In this document: piece by piece, positions 32,966-45,757 of the stretch | How positions within the stretch are numbered: position 1 is the first letter of the stretch | Layout of the letters: each line of letters opens with the position of its first letter | NCBI RefSeq assembly: GCF_002878395.1 | Contig: NC_061120.1 | Location: forward strand, 116,052,705-116,116,704 | Length of the DNA stretch: 64,000 nt | Source of the DNA: Capsicum annuum | Taxonomy: Eukaryota > Streptophyta > Magnoliopsida > Solanales > Solanaceae | Reading direction: 5' to 3' | Made by a program: the position numbers and the translations under genes | The notes under the pieces: model-generated | Database searches by the model: none | What the model saw: only the letters and a program-made list of their open reading frames with translations | What the model was told of the DNA's origin: nothing

Positions 32966-33853
32966 ATGAAAGATGCTTAGTGGTGGATATTGCTTAAGTG
33001 GCTAATAGTGACTAATGGATTAGTGAACTTTGGTGATAAAGAGGGCTAGTGGCATTGATGGCTATTAATAGTGATGATTATTTTATCATGGAGATTGGTG
33101 ATAATGAGATTAGCGATGGTAATAATTAGTTGATATTGATTACTAAGTCTATGATGTTGGTTAGTTGTTAAGTGTGGATTTACAGATTAATGATGCTAGT
33201 TTATAAAATACATTATTTGATGGATAAATAGAAACTAATGGTGATTAGCAGTCACTAATGAATGGTAACTAGTGGAAGTGTGATGGCTAAAATTAGGTAT
33301 AGGTTAATTGAAGAATACGGCCTAATGGAGAATCTTGCCCAAAGGCTAGATATTGGCTAGTTAGTGAATGGTGGTTATTTATTAATCCATGAATAGTGTT
33401 TATGTGATGAATAATGGATAGATGATAATTGGAGGTTGTATTTTGGATAGTGAGTAAATGGGTTTAGTATTAAGCATTGTTTAGCTAATAATGAGTTAAT
33501 AGGGTATATTGATGAGATAGATGGCTATATCATGGTATGATTAGAGTTATGAGTATATTGGTATATGCTATTCAATTACAATTAAGGATGATGATTATGA
33601 ATGTTGGCAAATGGCCATTTGATGGAAATTGTGGAAAACTATGGATAATGAGGAAGTTCGGAGATATTGTTGATTTGATCCTTTTATGTTTCTCTTAGAT
33701 GTACTCTCTAGTGGTATGGGGCACCATGATGAGTTCTTTACTTTATTTACTAGGTGGTGTATGGTTGCCAACTTTGTACGTGTGTTTGCTTGTGATTATA
33801 CTTGTGTTGCTTATGATTCCGAACCATATATGATGTTATGTACAATGCTATTG

Positions 33854-34030
33854 GCATGTGTTGATGCCTTATGTTATATTTTTATTTTGATACTTAGTGC
33901 TTGTCATGTACAAAAATATTGGCATACGTTGATACCTTATGTTAAATTGTTATTCTAATACTTAAGGCTTGCTATGTATGATGATATTAGCCTATTTTGA
34001 TGCCTTATGTTACACTGTTATTCCAATTTG
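33854..34030. repeat. 68-bp tandem repeat, 2.6 copies
   Basis: The unit starting GCATGTGTTGATGCCTTATG at 33854 recurs at 33922 (GCATACGTTGATACC) and 33990 (GCCTATTTTGATGCC), exactly 68 bp apart each time. It is probably internal to an old LTR. Confidence 0.85.
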
Positions 34031-34473
34031 CATACTTATTATATACAGTGATGATGGAGATGATTCAGATTTGAGTATTAGCTATCATCATTGATCGTGG
34101 TTTGTGTGGTGATTGGTTTTTGGAGATAGGGTGAGCTCATAGAATTTGAGTCACCCAATTTCCTTCTATCTCTTGTATTCAGTATTTAGGATTCGAGATT
34201 GATATATTTACTATACTAGACATAGAGTTTTACTGATACTATTACTTGCTCTTGTACTAACTCTACCAAGTTTTGGCATTCATATCTTGTACGACTACTT
34301 ATTCTATCTAGAACTCTTATGCTTACAATTAATGTTATCGAACTTCACTATGTCGAGCCTTTCTTACTAGATTAACCCATTGTGTTAGCTTCGGGTTATT
34401 GTATTAGCTTATGAACTGATGGGAATTGGTAGGTGCCATCATGACTTGTAAATTGAGTCGTGATACTCATATT

Positions 34474-34597
34474 GCTATGGTGCATGTAAATATTATAAAT
34501 TTTTAGTAAAGACTGTGTGGGCTACTGTTTGGGACATTTTCTGGTTCCGGTGACGTGCTCTTAGTGTGTATTTTACATGCTTTATTTTCTGCTTTGC
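34474..34597 (+). repeat. LTR fragment related to element D, interrupted by element A
   Basis: The passage from GTGCATGTAAATATTATAAA through GTGTGGGCTAC to TTTATTTTCTGCTTTGC parallels 26966-27083 in the D LTR with moderate divergence, and stops abruptly where the LTR of element A begins at 34598. The rest of this LTR would be expected to the right of A's 3' LTR, beyond the window. Confidence 0.7.
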
Positions 34598-36886
34598 TGT
34601 AAGACCCGCAAAATCCTCTTCGTCTAAATCCCCTAAACGATGCCCAAAGAGTTCCTAGACTTAGAAAATCTAGCTAAGTGTTGGGATTTAGTCATTTCTA
34701 GTGCCTCGAAACTTTGAGGATTTTATTACCAACCTTCCCTGCCTTCGATAGTTGATATTTGAGCTAGTTCACGATTAGGGAAGTCAATAGGTGTTCCCAG
34801 ACAAGTTTCGGAATTTTCGGTCCACATTTAGACAATGTTCGGTGTCCTAAAAAGGTGGACCAACGCGATCTTGGCGCACCGCGTCACCCATCACATTGGT
34901 CAATTTTGTTGTAGGAACTGCCAATTAAAAGTATTGAGGCTTGGCGCGATTATGGTGCGACGAGTCGGTATCGCATCGATGGCATCGACACACTGCATCA
35001 CCAATCGCATCGATGCCCAGTTTTTTTTTCAGCTTTTAAAATTCGCGTCCAAGGTGGCAAATTAGTCTTTTTTCCCCATCCTCTATCAGCCATAACACGG
35101 GATTAAGGTCCCCAAATACCAAAATATAGTTTTCTTCTCTAAAACTCACCAAGAACACTTTCTAGGGTTTCAACCCAAAGTTCAAGAGAACACAAGATTT
35201 AACCATCACTTTTTAGAATTTCTTCAAGAATTGGAATCCCCAGACCAAGGGCATCAAGAATTTCCGTTCAAAGTCGTAAATAAAGACACAAAAGCAAGAG
35301 TTCTTTCAAAGTCCATAATCTAAGGTATGTGGGGTTTAAACTAGGAACACTTTTTTCGTTCTTGTGCCCAACGTTTGGATTTTTATTAAGGAATTTTATA
35401 TTTTTGCAAGTGGGTTTTGCCCAATTTACTTTACTTTGAGATTATGAATTTATAAATTGTTCAAGTCTTGAAATTGCATGTTATTTCACTTATTTATGTT
35501 TGAATTTGAGAAATTATACTATGAATTGCACATCCCTACCATAAATTGATGTTTTTGAGTGTTCCCAAGGTTGAAGTCAAGATTTAAGCTTCATTGAGAA
35601 ATTATGATTATTTGAGTATGTATATATGCTCTAAATCAAGTATGAATGGTGATGTTTCTTAAAAATAATGTATTAGCATGATTTAAACTAGCAAGTACTT
35701 TGATTATTAAGAAGGTTGATCTTTGATCCTAAGTTAAGATAGGAATCCTCTTTTATCTATGATTTAAAGCAAAGCGAAGCATAGTTAGCTTCCATAACAC
35801 ATTCTAGTATTATTGAAAGTGGATTTTCCTAATAAGTTTTGAGCCTAAGTAAGGGAGTAGTATTTACCACCGAATTGGGATTGATTCTAAGGTTTCATGC
35901 CCTAGAACTACAAGCCACCGTAGGATTTAATTTACCCCAAGTGGGTTAGGATAGTGATCACTAAAGTTAAGTTTCTTTTCTGATGGCAAGGATAGAATAG
36001 CTCTCCCCAAAGTGGGCAAGACTTTGGACTCCATGCTGCTCACAAGGTTTATGTCGGTTACAAGAAACTCCCAAGTTTCGACAGTCTCCCAAAGTTCTAA
36101 AATCCCTAAGATTCAAAAGAAGTTCTTTATTCTCCTTAAGATAAAACAATATAAGTTTGAAAGTAATTGTTTTAAGATTTCTTTTTTATTTTGTTTACAA
36201 GATTTGAGAATAAGGGGAGAATACAGATTTTAGAACTAAGTATGATGACTCATGAGATTTATAGTACATGTTTCATTGTTCATGACTTAAGAGATTTATA
36301 TTTCAGACTTATTCAAGCTATGCGAGTCATTCATATTTGCATGCATGATATCATAAAGAGTAATGACATTGTTTACTTAATGCATACACCCCTATATACT
36401 CAGTGCATCCTCAAAGTACTGATCCACATATATGTCTATGTTCTACATTGTATCATAATGTAGGTTCAGGTGCTCATTCTCAGCCGCGATAGTGATTCCT
36501 GAGTACCTTTGTCTATACTCCAAAGTTGGTGAGTCCTCATGGTCTGAGGACCTACTTCTTATATTTTTAGTTTTTATATCAGTTGTTATGATTTTCAGTT
36601 CAGTCGAGTTAGTTAGGGGTTTGTCCCAATGACTCTCTAGTTCAGTAGTAAGTAAAGGCTTATCGGACTATACTAGTGGTTGAATTCCACATTTTTAGTA
36701 TTGATTTCTTAGATGATTATTTCAGTTGTTTCAATCCAGATTTGTTATGATATAGTGCTGTTGCTTGACTTATCTATCCTAAAGTAGGTGTTAGAAATAG
36801 TAGCAGGATCAAAAAGTTAGCTTGGGGCTACTTGTAGCTTTAAGCACCGTGAGACATTCCGGGATGAGATTTTAGGGCGTTTTACA
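34598..36886 (+). repeat. 5' LTR of element A (2289 bp)
   Basis: Starts TGTAAGACCCGCAAAATCC and ends GGGCGTTTTACA before the primer site; the matching start at 62296 is TGTAAGACCCCACAAAATCC. U3 carries GGCGCG, GCATCGATGG and GCATCGATGCC words at about 34865-35015. No gene inside. Confidence 0.85.
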
Positions 36887-36888
36887 CT

Positions 36889-36900
36889 TGGTTTCATAGC
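36889..36900 (+). promoter_or_regulatory. Degenerate primer binding site of element A
   Basis: TGGTTTCATAGC, two changes from the Met-tRNA primer site TGGTATCAGAGC, two bases after the LTR end. Position and context support it. Confidence 0.65.
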
Positions 36901-37089
36901 TTAAGGTTTTAAGAGTCCTAGGGAGTCTGAAAAGTTGTGTTAGGTAGAGTATTGATCATCGGTGTGTAGCGTACCACATCTATGAGCTAGAGGCTACAAG
37001 ATGTTTTAGGAAAAGTTATCTCTTTCTTTCATAATTCGTCGTGCATATAGTTGTCTCTCTCTACTATTAATTCGTGCTTTTTTTGACAA

Positions 37090-37977
37090 AAAAGGCCTCT
37101 TCGAGAAGCTAATACCCGTAGGAATGATAACCAGCAACCTTAGCCTGTTGATCCCCTGACTGAGAATGTGTCTCATGCTGAGTTTCGGGCAGGTTTTTAG
37201 GCATTAGCCCAGGCGTTCACCGCGAATATTCAGGCCAATAACTAGGCTTCAGTCCCACATCATCAAGAAGGTGATTTAGCTACAGCTAAGATTCGACATT
37301 TTATGAGGATGAATCCTCCAGAGTAATATGGGTCGAAGGCAGGTTAGGAACCACAGTTGTATCTAGATGAGGTAAAGAAGATCACCCAAGTTATACATAT
37401 TTCTGAAGAGGAGAGTGTAGAAATGGCATCTTATAGGCTGAAAGATGTTTCATATGATTGGGTCTTGATGTGGAGGAAGAGTGGAGGGGAGAATGAAGCT
37501 CTTATGACTTGGCAAGTGTTTCAGGATGCATTCTTGGACAAGTTCTTCCCACTTTACATGAGGGAATCAAAGATAGAGGAATTCATGAACCTAAGGCAAG
37601 GCTCTATAATAGTAATGGAGTATTGCCTCAAGTTCAACCAGTTATCCAAGTATGCTCCTGATTTGATGATTGAACCAAGAACCAGTATGAACAAGCTTGT
37701 GACTGGTGTGTATGGATTAGTTGTTAAGGAGTATAGGACTGCTATGGTTAATAGAGTCATGGAACTTTCCAAAATGAAGATGGATACTCAGTGGATTAAA
37801 GTAGATAAGATAAAAGAGAGAGAGATAGTAAGAGGAAATAAGAGGGCTAGATTAGAGAAGCACGAGTATGGTCAGACTAGAGCCTATGGAGGGAACCGTC
37901 TGTAGTTTCAAAGTTGTTTATCTATGTTAGCGCCTTCATCATCGAGTGCTCCCGTACCCAAAAATAGGCAGGATTAG
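37090..37977 (+). pseudogene. Element A gag, 5' portion
   Basis: One frame runs from about 37090 (the start codon is lost) with TAG at 37141, 37198 and 37243, TAA at 37324 and TAG at 37345, then is open from 37357 to 37905. The gag core contains DVSYDWVLMWRKSGGENEALMTWQVFQDAFLDKFFP and FMNLRQGSIIVMEYCLKFNQLSKYAPDL, the capsid helices of chromovirus gag. It ends in a basic region (NKRARLEKHEYGQTRA). It is interrupted at 37977 by the LTR of element B, and the zinc knuckle resumes at 58600. Confidence 0.85.
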
Positions 37978-40597
37978 TGTAACACCCCGAATCTGGTACC
38001 CAAAATGCTACACAGTGCTCATGACACCGAAGGACCATAGGCTAACCCATGACTGATATCTATACCTGTATACTGCATAAAATATTGAATAATGCAAAAA
38101 CATGAACTGAAAGGACATAATGTTCACATATCTGAAGTAAAACATAACATCTAAAAAGAGGTATGAAATACCCAAAACAACTTAAATAACTGTCTGATCA
38201 TAATAGTCTAGAAAGCCTCTAACTGACTGAACTGTCTGAGTAAGGAGTTGGTGGAACATGTCCCCAACTAACTCTAACTGATAAACTAATAAATGAGATA
38301 ATAAGGAATAATCATGTCCTCGAAAGATGAGGACTCATTTCTAACTCTGATTGTTGAGACTGGAATCGACTGTTGCTCTGAAGCGCATATCTCTGAACCT
38401 ATGGTATAAGACACCATAGCGCGAATGCATCAGTACTTTGAATGTACTGGTATGCATGTGAGGTAGGATAAATGCATGGGGTTCATATGCATTAACAATA
38501 ATAATAACAGACTAACTATCATGAGCATGAGAATTCATGCATGAGACATAACAACTGACACTGATATTGTGATAACATGATTACTGAATCTGAATACTGA
38601 TATCATGACATACTGATAACTGATATAACTGATAACATGAGTTACTGTATCTAAAAGTCCTAAATTTTATAAAACTAGCTAAGTTCTGTACTGTATCTGA
38701 GTTGACTATATCTAACAGTCCTGAATTCTGTAGAACTATCTGAGTTTTTTACTGAGGCTGATACTGAAACTGCGGAAAGTAGTCATCTAACTGACATGCC
38801 ACAAATGATGTATTATAGCTGAATTGGGATCCAATCTATGCCCTGTTTAGAAGGGTGTAAATACCGTGCCACTGGTAAGGACAACATATGAGTAACCCTA
38901 ATATAACAGGTAACTCTAATGAGAACGGTGGGAACCCTTATATAACAAGTCAAGTCACCTCATATGCCCTAATATAGTAGGCTATGATGTCTCAACCTAT
39001 GCTGGCTACATAGTTCTGGAATGCAAGGATTGCTTCTAAGAATCACACCCTCATATAACAGGTGAGTTCCCACCTTTGGGTTTACTCGGTGCTAATTTCT
39101 ACTCCCATCTGAATAGACACTGAACATGATTTACTGAACTGAACATGAGCTAAGTTACTGAATTTCGTTGACTGAGGGAATACTACTAATATGTGATAAC
39201 TGACTGAGTTCATGAGATCATGGAGATTTCCTGAGTCATAAGATTGTCTAAAGTCTAAAGATTCATCTTGACTGAGAGTATCATGAAAACATGACATGGC
39301 TCTAGGCACACAGCTAATGTTTCAGGTACAAGTACCCCCAGGACTCAATAGAAGAAAACTGACAAAGCATGACTTGATTGAATACATAATAATCACCATA
39401 ATGCATTTACTGAAGCATTTCATGAAACATGTGATAGGCATAAGCTTATACATACATGGGGATTTTATGACAACATGATAATTAAGCACTTTTCCTTCAT
39501 TTAGGCATCAAATCAAACATATTGTAGGCATGGTACATGTAAACATCATAGTACAACAATTAAACATCATGGTCACATTCTAATTTCATCATTAAAGGGC
39601 TTAGTCATAGGTTTTCATGAATCTATATCTATAATAATTAAACCCACATAGAAATTATCACCCAACGTGGAGTAAAATTCAATTTCTTATTTATTAACGT
39701 GAACAAGAATAGCCCTATCATGAAATCATAAAAAAAATCTATAACTTAAAGTAGGAAAGGGATTCTTGGACTTCATGGATGAAAGGAGTTCATGAATGAA
39801 CACTATGCATACTTGGGTTGAGTTTTCTTGATGTTCTCAAACTTGAGGGATTTGAATCTCTTAGTTTCTTGGAGAAGATTTTGATTTTTGTTCTTAGGGA
39901 ATAATTTCAGAGAGAAATCCTAATGTTGCTATTGAAATAATAATGAACAAATGGGCACAAATTGGATATAACTAGGTATATATAAGTGGGTGGTAAATGA
40001 CCAAAATACCTCTATTAAAATGACTTAAAAAAATTAAATGGGACCGCAACGGTGGGTGCGACGGTCCGTCTCTGGGTTAATGATCTATCGGACTAACCGT
40101 TGCACATGGATCTGATTAGGGTCTCACTGCCTAGGCTACGACGGCTTGGGTGATAGTATGTCGCAAGTTCGACGGTCCGTCAACTTGGCTGTCACACCTT
40201 ATCCAAAAGGTGGCCTCACTGTTTCCCTTGTGACGACCTGAGTGATTCACTAGTCTAACGGTTCATCGGCCTGGGTCGTCACTCCTAGGTAGAAGGTAGT
40301 CCCTACTGCCTTTTTCTGATGGTCGTGGGTGATGGTCCATCTCTAGTTTGATGGCCCATCAGCCTCACCATCGCATCTGGGCAGCTTTACTACCTTCTGT
40401 ATTTTAGCCATAACTTTCTCCTTCGATGTCATATTTTGACGAAATTGGTATCATTGGAAATCTAATTCAATTTACCACTTGAAAAAAAAGTGAAAATCTT
40501 AAAAATACCATATGTTCAAAACTGGATTCATATTTCAAAGCAAGCTTCTAACATTTTTGAGACGATTTCTAGCTAAGAAAAAGTACAAGGTATTACA
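37978..40597 (-). repeat. 3' LTR of element B (2620 bp)
   Basis: On the plus strand TGTAACACCCCGAATCTGG to AAGGTATTACA; complementary ends are TGTAATACC...GGTGTTACA. U3 at the right side has CGACGGTCCGTC-type palindromic words at about 40045-40375, and a TATA stretch (TATATATAAG, about 39978-39987) downstream in the minus sense. This is the uninterrupted copy and serves as reference for the split one. Confidence 0.9.
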
Positions 40598-40612
40598 ATA
40601 TCTCCTCCTTAA
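40598..40612 (-). promoter_or_regulatory. Polypurine tract of element B
   Basis: On the minus strand TTAAGGAGGAGATAT directly precedes the LTR start, as required for plus-strand priming. Confidence 0.75.
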
Positions 40613-40933
40613 GCACATTTATCCTCGAATGAGACTGAGAGTGAAGGGAGATATAACCCATGTAGATTCTGAATATAAATAATTGAAACATGATCTCATG
40701 AATGAGATGACTGATAACTGAATATATATCATACTGAGCATGCATATCTGATGCATGTGTAACTGATTCATGAATGCATGACTGGGTGTTCTGATGAACT
40801 AAATTTCTCACAATGAGAATGCATTTCTGATGCAAAATTTTATAAATGAACTGATACATGAATGCATGACTAAATATGCAATGGTATTTAATACCAACTT
40901 TGTGATGAACACTGAACATGAAACTGAGTAAGC

Positions 40934-41400
40934 TTAAGGAGAACTGTTACCATGATCTTGATCTAAGTTAGCAGAGAAGAGGTGAGGATACTTGGTACGT
41001 ATGTCTTCTTCTGCTTCCCAAGTAGCCTCCTCGACATACTGATTTCGCCAAAGAAATTTAACTAGAGGGACACATTTGTTCCTTAATCTACGAGTCTGAT
41101 AGTCTAAGATTTCAACTTGAATCTCTTCATAAAAAAGGTTGTTCTCAACACCTATGCTCTGAATAGGGACTACAACTGCTGGGTCACCTATGCACTTCTT
41201 GAGCAAGGAGACATGGAAGACTGGGTAAACTAAAGCGAGATCTGAAGGCAATTTGAGCTCATAAGCTACCTTACCAAAAAGACTGAGAATTTTGAAGGGA
41301 CCGACATATCGGGGACTGAGCTTTCCCTTCTTGCCGAATCGTTTTGCTCCCTTCATGGGAGAGAACTTGAGATAGACAAAGTCACCAATCTCAAACTCGA
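40934..41400 (-). pseudogene. Element B integrase C-terminus and chromodomain
   Basis: An open 140-residue frame (41356-40934) begins [20 protein letters not shown], the C-terminal beta region of integrase, then [14 protein letters not shown], and ends in a chromodomain-like block [39 protein letters not shown], whose aromatic Tyr/Trp/Trp cage positions are present. In chromoviruses this tail directs integration to heterochromatin. The piece is intact, but the upstream integrase is broken. Confidence 0.85.
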
Positions 41401-42420
41401 GATCCTTTCTATGAACATCTACATAAGACTTCTATTGGCTCTGAGCAGCCTGAAGTCTTTCTCTGATCAACTGGACTTTTTCTAAGGTGTCAAATACCAA
41501 GTCAAGCCCTAAAACTGAGGCCTCACTAACCTCGAACCAACCAATTTGAGATATACATCTCCTACCATTGAGAGCTTTGAATTGAGCCATTTGAATACTG
41601 GAATGATAGCTATTGTTGTATGAAAATTCAATCAAAGACAAGTGGTCATCCCCACTTCCCTTGAAAGCAATTGCACACGCATGCAGTATATCTTCTAACG
41701 TCTGAATGGTCCTTTCTGCTTGACCATATATCTGAGGATGAAAGGTTGTACTAAGATGAACTTGGGTACCAAGACCTTTTTGGAATGCTTTCTAGAAATG
41801 AGAGGTAAACTTGGTGCCTCCGTCTGACATAATAGATAGCGGAATACCGTGTAATCTGACTAACTCTCTGATATAGAGCTTGGCGTAATCCTTGACTAAA
41901 TAAGAGGTATGAACTGGAAAAAAATGATTTGATTTGTTTATTCTGTCTACAATGACCCAAAATGAATAATGATGATAACGGGTACGAGGCAAACCTGTCA
42001 CGAAGTAACAATTCACTTCTTCCCACTTCTAAGTGGGAATACTGAACTCCTGCATAGACCCACTAGGCTTTTGATGCTCTATCTTAACCTGCTAACATGT
42101 AGAGCACTTAGCCATAAATTCTTCAACGTCTCTCTTCATCCCACTCCACCAATAGATTTCCTATAAGTCATGGTACATCTTTGTGGCCCCTAGATAAATA
42201 GAGTAGTGCACACCATGGGCTTCTGCAATAATTTGCTACCTTAAGTCATCTACACCTGGAACACAAAGATGACCCTAACCACGTAAAACACCATCTCTCC
42301 CTTGGTAGAAAACCTCTACTTTCTGATCCTGAACTGACTCATTCAACTTGACACGGCTAGGATCTCTATCTTGCTTTTCTTTTACCTCAAAAACTAGGGA
42401 TGATTCTAAACTATTCTGAA
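41401..42420 (-). pseudogene. Element B integrase catalytic region
   Basis: Fragments on the minus strand: FWVIVDRINKSNHF (after the first catalytic Asp region), YIRELVRLHGIPLSIMSDGGTKFTSHF with the second catalytic Asp (SDGGTKF, normally SDRGTQF), and SLIEFSYNNSYHSSIQMAQFKALNGRRC. Stops and frame changes separate them. An HHCC zinc-binding region would lie near 42100-42250, and only a CMLAVK-type remnant is seen there. Confidence 0.75.
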
Positions 42421-42421
42421 C

Positions 42422-42960
42422 TCATATATCACTCTCATCTGTATCGACTAAGCAAACTCCTAGTTTGGTAAGCTGATGGACTTCTTGAGCTAACTTCTTT
42501 TTATTGTCGTTAACATAAGTAACACTACCCATAGACAGTCTACTGAGAGCATCGACCACTATATTGGCTTTGTCGGGATGATAGAGGATACTCATGTCAT
42601 AATTTTTCAAGAGCTCTAACCATCTTCTCTAACAAAGATTGAGATCTTTCTGAGAAAAAACATACTGAAGACTCTTATGATATATGAAGACATCTACATG
42701 AACTCTGTAGAGATAATGCCTCCAAATCTTTAAGGCAAAGACTACAACTGCTAACTCAAGATCATGAGTAGAATAATTCCTCTTATGGGGTTTAAGCTGT
42801 CTAGAGGCATAGGCTATGACCTTACCATGATGCATGAGGACACAACCCAAACCTACTCTTGATGCATCACAGTACACTACGAACCCATTTGGACCATCAA
42901 GAAGAGCTTAAACTAGAGCTGAAGTGAGTCGAGTCTTCAACTCCTAAAACTTCTTCTTGC
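42422..42960 (-). pseudogene. Element B RNase H domain
   Basis: [45 protein letters not shown] (from 42877) carries the catalytic Asp and Glu of RNase H; after a break it continues with the tail YDMSILYHPDKANIVVDALSRLS, where the usual Asn-Val-Val is Ile-Val-Val. It removes the RNA template strand during reverse transcription. Confidence 0.85.
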
Positions 42961-42996
42961 AAGGATCTGACCACTAAAACTTGACTTTCTTCTAAG

Positions 42997-43800
42997 TCAA
43001 TCTAGACATAGGGGATGCAATAGAAGAAATTCCCTTAAAAAACATTTGTAATAGCCAGCCAAACCCAAGAAACTCCTGATATCTGATGGAGAGATAGGGC
43101 AAGGCCAATTTCTTACTGCTTTGGTCTTTTGAGGATCAACTCTAATGCCATCACCAGAAATGATATGACTAAGGAATTCTACTAACCTTATCCAAAACTC
43201 GCATTTATTGAATTTGGCAAATATCTGATGATCTTTGAGAGTCTTAAGTACCGTTCTGAGATGGTCTGCATGATCACACTCACTGTGGAAATAGATCAGA
43301 ATATCATCTATGAAGACTATGACAAATATGTCCAAGTACTACTTGAACACATGGTTCATCAAGTTCATGAAATCTGCTGGGCATTGGTAAGATCAAAGGA
43401 CATAACTAAGAATTTGAAGTGACCATACCAAGTATGAAAAGCTATTTTTGGAATCTCACATTCTCTGACTCTGAGCTGATGGTAGCCGGATTTAAGGTCT
43501 ATCTTAGATAAATAGTTGGCACCCTGAAGTTGGTCAAATAATTCATCAATTTTAGGAAGAGGATACTTGTTCTTGATCGTGACCTCATTAAGTAGATGGG
43601 AGTCTATACACATTCTGAGAGAACCGTCTTTCTTGCGTACGAATAATACTGGAGCACTCAACAGGGACATACTGGGCCTGATGAATCCCTTATCTAAGAT
43701 ATCCTTCAATTATTCTTTCAGTTCTCTGAGTTTTGCTGGTCCCATTTTGTATGGCGAAATAGAGATAGGCTGAGTATCTGGAAGAATATCAATGCCGAAG
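42997..43800 (-). pseudogene. Element B reverse transcriptase
   Basis: Read on the minus strand: QPISISPYKMGP near 43760, then an open piece 43709-43365 ([65 protein letters not shown]), then 43335-42997 with VFIDDILIY (catalytic Asp-Asp), FLSHIISGDGIRVDPQKT and SFLGLAGYYKCF. All RT blocks are present, but the two pieces are in different frames. Confidence 0.88.
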
Positions 43801-44420
43801 TCTATTTCCCTTTCGGGAGGAATTCCTGGAAGATCTTCGAGAAAGACATCTGAAGATTTTTTCATGACTGGGACTAATTCAAGACTGGGAGTTTCAGAAC
43901 TAGTATCTCTAACTCAAATAAGATGAAAGACACATCCTTTAGATATCATTTTCTGTGCCTGAACATAGGAAACAAGCTGACCTCTGAAAGCAGATACACT
44001 ACCCTTCCACTCTAGGATGGATTCATTTGGGAATTGAAACTGGACTATTCTATTTCTGCAGTCGACTGTGGCATAGCAGGAATAAAACCAATCCATGACA
44101 AGAATGATATTAAAATCTTCATCTCTAATTCGACCAAGTCTATTGAAGTGACATTCTAAAATATCATAACCGTGCAGTTCCTGTATACCTATCAAACTAT
44201 GATGGTTTTAACCATTAGGGTAGAAACTGAAAAGGTCTCTACTAGAATTTCGAGACTAATTCTGAAATTGCCTGCTATATAGGGAGTAACAAAAGACAAA
44301 GAAGCTCCTGGATTTAGCAAAGCATAATCATGCATATGAAAGATCAGTAACATACCAGTAACCACACCCGGAGAATTTTCTTGATCTTTTCAGAACAGAA
44401 GAGCATAGAGACGATTTGGG
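43801..44420 (-). pseudogene. Element B protease region
   Basis: An open piece 44195-43914 contains LGRIRDEDFNIILVMDWFYSCYATVDCR and FQFPNESILEWKG, the C-terminal half of chromovirus protease (normally ...DFDVILGMDWL...; here Gly is Val). The N-terminal active site region (about 44300-44390) is degenerate, with PGASLSF-like wording on the minus strand. It is in a different frame from RT. Confidence 0.75.
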
Positions 44421-45539
44421 AGTTATCCATTAGTAGCACTGGAGGTGGTACCTTACTGATTTGGGTAACTTGACTAAGCTGAGGAGCGATTCTGTTGACC
44501 CTGAGGACCTGGATGAGGACAGTCTCTGACTCTATTGCCTAGCTTGCTACATTTAAAAGAAATACCACTTCCAACTCTGCAAATACCCTAATGGATCTTG
44601 CCACAAGTCTGGCAAAGAGGATAGGTTTGGGCACTGCTAACACTGCCCTGAGACTTAGATCCTAGTGCTCTATCTCTATTGCCATCTCTAAATTTTGGCA
44701 CAGAGGCACTAGTTGAAGAAGGAGCTGGAACTAATGATTTAGGATGAAACTGAGAACAGTTTTCTCCTTCTTATTTAGGCTGAGCAAAGTTGAAACTACC
44801 TATCCTTGCGCTCTTATTCTGCTTCTCCCTTATTTTAATATTTTGATCCTCTATCTGATGAGCATGAGTCATGAGTCTAGCTACAGTTTGTCACTATTCA
44901 GTATGGAGGATCTGCACTCATTAACCACACTATTGTTCACCCCAAAAATAAACTTACTCATCTTAGACCTACTATCCGCAACTACATGAGGGGTGTATCT
45001 GGCTAATTGGGTAAACTTAAGAGAATACTCTTTCACCATCATGTTTCCCTACCTGAGGTTAATGAATTCTAATACCTTAGCTTCTCTCAGCTCTAGGGGA
45101 AAGAACTGCTCTAAGAATGTGGTAACAAACTCCTCCCACTCTATAGGCCCTGCATCATCTGACCTTTCTAACTTTCACTGCTTATACCAACTGTGAGAAA
45201 CATCTTGCAACTGATATGTAGCAAGCTCATCATTCTCAACAGCTGACACCCCATAATATTAGTAACCTTTTAAACCTAATCGATAAATTCTTGAGGGTCC
45301 TCATTTGACTTAGACCCGAGGAAGGATAGAGGATTCATTCGGGTGAAGTCCTAAATCCTAGCTGTAGCGGAATAGGCCACTAGGTTGGCCAGAATAATAG
45401 TTGGTTATTTATTCTTAGTAGCAACTGACTGATCAAAAGTAGTAAATGCAGCTCTGAAATCTACATGAGAAACGTGTTGGCCCAAAGGATCTTCGGGCTG
45501 ACAGGCTGACTGATTTCTATTTCTTCTTTTAGGAGGCAT
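44421..45539 (-). pseudogene. Element B gag
   Basis: Starts with MPPKRRNRNQSACQ at ATG 45539, followed by DPLGQHVSHVDFRAAFTTFDQSVATKNK. Central parts appear in fragments on the minus strand (EEFVTTFLEQFFPLELREAKVLEF around 45060-45140). Near 44500-44610 are two Cys-rich knuckle remnants (CQTCGKIH and FKCSKLGNRVRDC), the second with Asn for His and lacking the first Cys. It would form the capsid; it is broken by many stops. Confidence 0.78.
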
Positions 45540-45744
45540 GTTTTGCAGAAGAAAGGGAGAATGGATTATACTAAGAGATTGACTTGATATCATGCTCACT
45601 GGCACGACATGAGTACTGAAAGAAAGGAAACTATTCCTAAAATATCCCATAGCCTCCTACACATAAATGTTGAGCGCAACACACCCATGTACAAGACTCT
45701 ACTAGATGTGGCTTTTAGACTTCTTAGGACTCTATTGAAACTTA

Positions 45745-45757
45745 GGCTCTGATACCA
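45745..45757 (-). promoter_or_regulatory. Primer binding site of element B (Met-tRNA)
   Basis: On the minus strand TGGTATCAGAGCC, a perfect match to the plant initiator Met-tRNA primer site, four bases from the LTR at 45762. This is the best-preserved primer site in the window. Confidence 0.9.

Larger units (their letters stand above)
30016..34473. other. Mosaic of LTR-like debris with tandem repeats
   Basis: No retroelement gene is recognisable. The stretch has at least three tandem repeats (28, 39 and 68 bp), an EPRV-like fragment, and near its end sequence reminiscent of an LTR 3' end: a CTTGTACTA...ACCAAGTTTT passage at about 34250 resembles 27336-27372 of the D LTR, and GCCATCATGACTTGTAAATTGAGTCGTGATA (34437-34467) resembles 27530-27562. 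It is likely one or more old LTRs related to D. A short frame at 33686-33958 is not a gene. Confidence 0.4.

Noticed and set aside
33686..33958. Cys/Phe-rich 90-residue frame
   Set aside because: Overlaps the 68-bp tandem repeat in LTR debris; no motif.
36012..36463. Frames within the 5' LTR of element A
   Set aside because: The same stretch in the 3' LTR (about 63690 onward) does not keep these frames.
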